From contig OZ220731.1 of NCBI GenBank assembly GCA_965116785.1, forward strand, positions 3,658,001-3,722,000: a stretch of DNA of 64,000 nt, given 5' to 3'. The notes under the pieces were generated by a model, which was not told the DNA's origin, did no database searches, and was given only the letters and a program-made list of their open reading frames with translations. Both the position numbers and the translations under genes were made by a program. This document shows positions 59,610 through 64,000 of the stretch, in pieces. Source of the DNA: Bin87 sp965116785. Its GTDB lineage: Bacteria; Chloroflexota; Dehalococcoidia; Lucifugimonadales; UBA3495. Every line of letters starts with the position of its first letter. Position 1 is the stretch's first letter.

Positions 59610-61631
59610 CTATCCCCGCCCGTTCCGCAGCAGGAGCCCAGGCATCGCGCCGGTGGGTTCGCCGTCCTCAAAGGTGACTTCGCCGTTCACCAGCGTCCAG
59701 CGGTAGCCCTTGGCCTTCTGGATGCGGCGCCACTCGCCGCCGGGCAGGTCCTCGGCCACCTCAGAGGGCAGCACTTCCAGCCTCTCCAGATCATAGATGA
59801 CCATGTCCGCCGGCGCGCCTTCGCGCAGCGCGCCACGGTCCTGGAACCCGCCGAAGTGCGCCGGCAGGTACGACAGCTTGAAGTGGGCGTCCTCCAGCGT
59901 GATGACCTGTTCGTCTCGCACCAGCCAGGCCAACATGTCCGTCGGGTAGATGCCGGCAGTCAGGAACTTGACGTGGGCCCCGCCGTCGGAAACTCCCGCG
60001 ACGACGTGGTTGGAGTCCAGCACTTCCGCCGTGTACTGCGCCACGTCGCGCCCTTGCGTGTCAGCGTAGAACTCCGTCGCCAGGTCGTCCTCCACGCACA
60101 TGTCCAGCAGCGTGTCGATAACGTGCTTGCCCTGCTCATCAGCGATCTGCTGAACGGTCAGGCCGGCCTGCGGGCTGCTGGCTTCGGTCTCGTCCGGGGC
60201 CAGGGCGACCATGCGTCCATCGACGACGTTGACCACGAAGGACTTCAGGCGCAGCTCCCCGTTGGTGATGCAGCGTCCGCCGTCGTGCTCGTACTCGTAG
60301 CCGTGGGTATCGCAGACGAACTTGTCCCCGTCGTCGTCCACGCAGCCACCCTGGTGGGGGCACACCACCGACAGCAGCTTGTATCCGTCGCGGGTGTTGA
60401 CCAGGAAGTAGTCAGCGCCGCTGACGTTGACCTTGGCCGGCATGCGGGTGAAGTCGGTTTCAGCGCCGATGTCGATCTTCACTTTCCGGGTCATCACCTG
60501 AAGGCTGCCCACGGAGCCGGGGGTGACCTGGGTGGGACGCCGACCCGAGTCCCATTCTTCCTTCAGCTTCCGGCGCATCTCCGGGTCGGACATCTTGGCT
60601 TTCCTGGTGGCCTTGTCGCCCAGGGTGACCTCGCGCCACATGGGAGTGTCGTCGAACAGGTTCCAGTCTTCGAAGGTGAGTTCAAATCCGCCGCGGCGGG
60701 TATTGCCCTGTCCGTATACCCGCAAACCACGCTCCGCGCAGCTCTCCAGCCAGCGGATGCGCTCGCGGTGCTGTTCCGGGTGTACGGAATTGGGAGATAC
60801 CGTCTGGTAGAGCACCGGGCGGTTCGAAACCTCGGCTACCTTTTCAAAGAACAGGCGAGCCCCTTCACCCAACGGCCGTCCTTCTTCGCCCGTCTCCTGA
60901 TAAGCCAACTCGATGAAACCCTCGTCCCGGTCGGCCAGCACTTTGGCGAAGGTCAGCACCTCGTGCTCGGACAGCATATCGGTGATCATCGGGGTGCCAT
61001 CGTAGTCACGCTGCACCGAGTTCACACCCAGCACCTGGGCTGACCAGCCACATGCCCCGGCGTCCATGGCCTCGTGGATGAGCCGTACCATTTCCTGCAG
61101 CTCGTCCTCCGTGGGACGGCGCGTCTTCGCCTCGTCCCAGCCCATGACCCAGGCGTAGAGCGGCGTCAGCGGCACGTAGGTCAGGCAGTTCACCCCCTTT
61201 GGAGTGTTGCTGAGGCTTTCCATAAAGTCCGGGAACGTCACCCAGTTCCAGGGCATCCCTTCCTTCATGGCGTCGTAGGGAATGGCCTCGTTGCGGGTCA
61301 TGCTGAGCATCGCCCGGTCCTGGTCCTCCACCCGCGACGGCGCAAAGCCGAACCCGCAGTTGCCCAGGGCCACGGACGTAACGCCGTGCCAGCCCGACAG
61401 GGTGCAGTAGGGGTCCCAGAAGATCTGGGCGTCGTAGTGCGTGTGCAGGTCAACGAACCCCGGCGCCACGATCAACCCTTCGGCGTCGATCACCCGGTCG
61501 GCGGTGCCGCCGTTCAACCCGCCAATCTTGGCGATCCTGCCGTCTTTGATGGCTATGTCGCTGACGTAACGCGGCGTCCGCGTTCCATCAACTATCGTGC
61601 CCTTTCTGACGATTATGTCGTAATCCGCCAT
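59610..61631 (-). CDS. D-aminoacylase-type amidohydrolase with an inserted Rieske-like [2Fe-2S] domain
   Basis: A 673-residue protein. The amidohydrolase part has His63 and His65 in DLHTHYDAQ and the bridging Cys92 in LGNCGFGF, as in N-acyl-D-amino-acid deacylases. The barrel is interrupted at about residues 382-482 by a Rieske-like domain. Its ligand pattern is Cys424-Pro-His426 and Cys440-x-x-His443, in VVCPHQGGC and FVCDTHGYEY. The barrel then resumes (QQIADEQGKHVIDTLLDM, DGGAHVKFL) to the C-terminal GAPADMVIYDLE. AGGAGG precedes ATG 61631. Reaction and partner are unknown. Confidence 0.85.
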   Translation of the reverse strand: MADYDIIVRKGTIVDGTRTPRYVSDIAIKDGRIAKIGGLNGGTADRVIDAEGLIVAPGFVDLHTHYDAQIFWDPYCTLSGWHGVTSVALGNCGFGFAPSRVEDQDRAMLSMTRNEAIPYDAMKEGMPWNWVTFPDFMESLSNTPKGVNCLTYVPLTPLYAWVMGWDEAKTRRPTEDELQEMVRLIHEAMDAGACGWSAQVLGVNSVQRDYDGTPMITDMLSEHEVLTFAKVLADRDEGFIELAYQETGEEGRPLGEGARLFFEKVAEVSNRPVLYQTVSPNSVHPEQHRERIRWLESCAERGLRVYGQGNTRRGGFELTFEDWNLFDDTPMWREVTLGDKATRKAKMSDPEMRRKLKEEWDSGRRPTQVTPGSVGSLQVMTRKVKIDIGAETDFTRMPAKVNVSGADYFLVNTRDGYKLLSVVCPHQGGCVDDDGDKFVCDTHGYEYEHDGGRCITNGELRLKSFVVNVVDGRMVALAPDETEASSPQAGLTVQQIADEQGKHVIDTLLDMCVEDDLATEFYADTQGRDVAQYTAEVLDSNHVVAGVSDGGAHVKFLTAGIYPTDMLAWLVRDEQVITLEDAHFKLSYLPAHFGGFQDRGALREGAPADMVIYDLERLEVLPSEVAEDLPGGEWRRIQKAKGYRWTLVNGEVTFEDGEPTGAMPGLLLRNGRG

Positions 61632-61680
61632 TAGTTCCTCCTCAATGGAATAAACACCGGAGATTTAACCATGATATTAC

Positions 61681-61704
61681 GACGAAATCCGTTGAGATTT
61701 CGTC
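61681..61704. promoter_or_regulatory. Palindrome between -10 and start of the amidohydrolase
   Basis: GACGAAAT / ATTTCGTC, 8-bp arms with an 8-base centre. It lies between the -10 region and the ribosome binding site on the minus strand. It may be an operator or an mRNA hairpin. Confidence 0.5.
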
Positions 61705-61713
61705 CCGACGCCA

Positions 61714-61742
61714 GTCTAAATTGCCATCATGGCTGGTGTCAA
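61714..61742 (-). promoter_or_regulatory. Promoter of the amidohydrolase gene
   Basis: On the minus strand a perfect TTGACA (61742-61737) is followed at 16-17 bases by TTTAGA/TTAGAC, a weak -10. The spacing and position, about 85 bases from the ATG, fit a regulated promoter. Confidence 0.55.
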
Positions 61743-61747
61743 TAATT

Positions 61748-61765
61748 GTTATTCGCTCGAATAAC
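61748..61765. promoter_or_regulatory. 18-bp palindromic operator-like site
   Basis: GTTATTCGCTCGAATAAC, a perfect inverted repeat of 8-bp arms with a 2-base centre. It lies 5 bases upstream of the -35 box, a usual place for an activator or repressor dimer. Confidence 0.55.
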
Positions 61766-62148
61766 CCATCCCAAAAACCGGCGGAAACCTTGCAGGAGTG
61801 GCAACGGAAGGAAAATCTGGAGTTGGAACAATCTGAACGTTGAAAAATCGGCATTCACACCGATTTCATTGCGGTATCGGGCTACAGTGCCGGCATGAGT
61901 GCTCAGCGCAAATGTCCCGTGTCCATGCCGGTGTCTCCGCGGAGACTTGACTCCCTAGACATCTCGCAAATGGACAGCCCTCCAGCTTGGCCACCTCAAT
62001 CGCGTCCCCTTGGGCCAGATGAAGAAACGTCGGCCTCTTGCGTCAAGTGGTCACCGTCACGAGGATTGACGTCGTACCATGTTGGGAATAAAGGCTCTCG
62101 CGTGTTTCGGGTCCCGGCATGGACACGGAGCGACCGACCAGCCCGATG

Positions 62149-62907
62149 CTAGCCTTGCGAGAGCGACACGTCCACCGCAGCCAGACCCTCCACCGCCAGG
62201 CCGTATCCCAGCATGTCCTGCATCTGCCGCTTCAGCTGCAGCGTCAGAGCGACGCGGGTGTAGCGCAGCGTCAGCGGCGGCCGTTCCGCCAACTGGCGGG
62301 CAACTTCCCAGGCCCGGGGCAGCAGTTCGTCCTGGGGGAGTACTTCGGCCACCACGCCGAGGTCCAGGGCTTCCCGTGCCGACAGGGTCCGACCGGTCAG
62401 CAGGAAGTGCCTACCGCGGTTCTGTCCCAGAACCAGGGGCCAGATCACGTGAACGCCGTCGCCGGGCACCACGCCGCGCGGGAAGTGGGGAGCGTCCTGG
62501 AAAGTGGCGGTTTCTGATGCCAGGACGATGTCGGACATCACTGGAATCTCGGCGTGGATGGTCGCTGGACCGTTGACCGCGCCGATGACGGGCACTTCGA
62601 TCTCCAGCAGGTTGGTCAACAGCCGCTTGCCCTCCCAGTAGGTCTTGTCCCAGTCCTGGGGCATTCGGCGGGTGGGGCGGTTGGGCTCGAAGTTAGCGCA
62701 ATAGTCGTCGCCGGTCCCGGTGAGGATGACCACCTTGTTGTCGGGGTCTGCGCCGATGTCGGCGAAGGCGTAACCCAGTTCCCGGTGCGACGCCTCACCC
62801 CAGAGCAGGCTCCCGTCCCCGGTGTGAAACGTCACCTGGAGGATCCCGTCCTCCCGTTGCACGCTAACCGTCTCGTATTTGTTGGCATAGTCCGCCAGCA
62901 CTGTCAT
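62149..62907 (-). CDS. Crotonase-superfamily C-C hydrolase, 6-oxocamphor-hydrolase-like
   Basis: A 252-residue crotonase-fold protein that lacks both hydratase Glu residues. It has the residues reported for 6-oxocamphor hydrolase at a constant offset of four: His41, His118 (TIHAEIP), His141 (DAPHFPRG), Asp150 (VPGDGVH) and Glu240 (LAVEG). Known members cleave bicyclic beta-diketones by a retro-Claisen reaction. It therefore probably opens a cyclic diketone. AGGAGG precedes ATG 62907. No camphor-type genes are beside it. Confidence 0.85.
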   Translation of the reverse strand: MTVLADYANKYETVSVQREDGILQVTFHTGDGSLLWGEASHRELGYAFADIGADPDNKVVILTGTGDDYCANFEPNRPTRRMPQDWDKTYWEGKRLLTNLLEIEVPVIGAVNGPATIHAEIPVMSDIVLASETATFQDAPHFPRGVVPGDGVHVIWPLVLGQNRGRHFLLTGRTLSAREALDLGVVAEVLPQDELLPRAWEVARQLAERPPLTLRYTRVALTLQLKRQMQDMLGYGLAVEGLAAVDVSLSQG

Positions 62908-64000
62908 GACGTTCCTCCTGTTGATTCGCCTTGGGTTTGCTTTGGACGACTCGGTCCAGGCCCAACTTTACACCAGCAATTCGAGGGCCATGATGATGGA
63001 CCGCCCCCTGGCCGATGCGGTCGGACCGCCGGCCAGTCGCAGCTCGAAACCTCACTGCAAAGGTCCGCTCTGTAGAAACAAACCAGGGGTCAATGCCCCA
63101 GAGGCCGAAATCGCGCCCGACGGCTGCGTCGAAAAGCGCGGTAACGAGACACGCCAGAGCAGAACCATAACTGCACACGAGCTTGGGCCCTCGCAATCCA
63201 CCGGGCCGTTTTGTGGTGGATGTCTCCGGCTCAATGGAGGCCGACCATCACCTGAGCTTGGCCAAGGAAGTGATTTACGGCATCTCGGAGCAGATGATCC
63301 ACGAGGACCGCGCCGTCAGCGTGACCTGCGCTGGTGCCGATTGAGGTACTTGCCACCCGGGGCAATGGCGCCTGTCACCACCTGGCCAATCGCGACGCGG
63401 CGGCCCGGTGCCCGGAGGAAAGCGGCGCCGGAATCTTCTCCGAGACGGCGTGGAGTTGGAACTTGGCGGGATTCGCGGCTACGCCGAGCTATGGGGTCTG
63501 GTGGTCAACGCCGGCCGGCATTTCGGGCCGTATTGCAAGAATTGACGTGCGGCTGGATGGTTTTTATCAACGCAGGGGCGGCGCGTGCGTCGCCTCTGAT
63601 CATACGCGACCTGCGCCAGGAGGTTACCTGTCGCCGTGTACTGCAGTACGTTTCCCGCGCCCAGCGCAACCGCCATTGACGGCGCAAGGACCTGAACGCG
63701 CCACGGGCCACTTCCGGCGCAAATTCAGGGCGCCCCGCCACACCAGCCCACCGTCAGCGACTCGCTCGAATGCTGCGCCGCAAAGCGTGTTGCCGGAATC
63801 GTTCCCGTTTCGTGGAATGGGTTTCACACCTGCCCAACTTTACGACACCCAGCCGTAGCGAGGAATCATCTCGAGCGACATGGGGGCCATGCGGTGATTC
63901 GGACCCGCCCCTACTCAGTGGTCTCGCCGGTGTTCGCAATCGCTGCGCTCGGCCCGCCGTACCGGGCCATGAAGCCCCTGACGGCTCTGAAGTACTGCTG
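62908..64000. other. Gene-poor right end
   Basis: Long overlapping frames exist on the plus strand (62906-63679, 63334-63858) but none has a ribosome binding site or a pattern I recognise. The only supported item is the VWA fragment at 63171-63344. Repeat-like traces lie near 63905-63955 (CGCCCCTACTCA, TCGCAATCGCTGCGCTCGG). The right edge may touch a minus-strand gene, but too little is present to say. Confidence 0.4.
63171..63344 (+). pseudogene. Von Willebrand factor A-domain fragment
   Basis: Between stops at 63168 and 63342 the frame reads a VWA beginning: GRFVVDVSGSMEADHHLSLAKEVI (outlined), with the MIDAS motif DVSGSM, then a helix ending MIHEDRAVSV. The domain then stops at a TGA. There is no ATG, only a TTG at 63183, and no ribosome binding site. 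It is best read as the remnant of a MoxR- or CoxE-type VWA protein. No flanking reading frame clearly continues it. Confidence 0.6.

Larger units (their letters stand above)
61632..62148. other. Regulatory gap, no gene
   Basis: A 517-base gap. The proximal part (61637-61770) holds a promoter and two palindromes for the amidohydrolase. In the rest, 61771-62148, I see no gene with a ribosome binding site; short frames on both strands look non-coding. Confidence 0.45.

Noticed and set aside
62906..63858. Plus-strand frames of 257 and 174 codons at the right end
   Set aside because: They have no ribosome binding site and overlap the VWA fragment in another frame. Their products show no recognisable pattern.
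63910..64000. C-terminus of a minus-strand gene at the right edge
   Set aside because: Two frames end plausibly within the stretch, but one runs through a dispersed-repeat trace and less than 30 codons are available, so no gene is supported.

Overview
This window looks like part of a high-GC chromosome of a Chloroflexota-type bacterium, probably a Dehalococcoidia/SAR202-like heterotroph. This is inferred from gene content: luciferase-like flavin monooxygenases, acyl-CoA dehydrogenases, crotonases, GMC oxidoreductases, DUF1501/DUF1800 proteins, NMT1-like binding proteins, D-aminoacylase-type amidohydrolases and a MoxR-DUF58-transglutaminase cluster. No rRNA gene is present. The single tRNA, Ala-TGC, has an encoded CCA end. 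Most genes have strong AGGAGG-type ribosome binding sites and several have TATAAT-like -10 boxes. At least two appear to be leaderless. No phage structural genes, transposase or CRISPR array was seen.

Layout. 0-7 kb: a partial L-asparaginase lacking the usual catalytic Asp, cyclophilin, an MFS transporter, an alpha/beta hydrolase, a DUF2283-like protein, enoyl-CoA hydratase, a nitroreductase, and a dCTP deaminase pseudogene broken by a stop and a frameshift. 7-12.4 kb: DUF1501, an NHL beta-propeller, DUF1800 and a GMC oxidoreductase, all on the minus strand. 12.4-15.4 kb: tandem VapBC-like and HicBA toxin-antitoxin pairs, an SGNH hydrolase, a YkgJ-like cysteine-cluster protein and a Lin0512-family protein. 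15.5-18.4 kb: the molybdate ABC transporter modABC. 18.4-24 kb: a small protein, a HAD phosphatase, the SCO1664/DUF3090 pair, a 1.4 kb gene-poor stretch, and gcvH-gcvT of the glycine cleavage system. 24-31.4 kb: hypotheticals, two NMT1-like binding proteins, an LLM monooxygenase, an HsaA-like monooxygenase, a lactonase and tRNA-Ala. 31.6-33.3 kb: an Mrr-like nuclease with a long unassigned C-terminus, in lower-GC sequence. 33.5-45 kb: oxidoreductases, hydrolases and amidohydrolases, plus an orphan HicB, a STAS protein and a ThsB-like TIR protein. 45-48.3 kb: a minus-strand operon-like run with a good promoter, holding two acyl-CoA dehydrogenases, a YHS protein and an LLM monooxygenase. 49.1-50.3 kb: a PIN nuclease between two paralogous small proteins, an apparently undescribed module. 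50.4-56 kb: moxR, an inserted HicBA-like pair, DUF58 and a transglutaminase whose catalytic Cys is Ser. 56-62.9 kb: MGMT, Tex, a D-aminoacylase-type amidohydrolase with a Rieske-like domain inserted inside it, and a 6-oxocamphor-hydrolase-like crotonase. The last kilobase holds only a von Willebrand A fragment and repeats.

Together the catabolic genes suggest use of recalcitrant cyclic or aromatic organic matter: flavin monooxygenases oxidise, C-C hydrolases and amidohydrolases cleave, acyl-CoA dehydrogenases and crotonases carry out beta-oxidation, and NMT1-like or MFS proteins bind or import substrate. Toxin-antitoxin and nuclease genes are scattered between them. At least three dispersed palindromic repeat families sit between genes. 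One is a MITE-like 106-110 bp element with ends near GTCAGAATCAGGATT, present four times.
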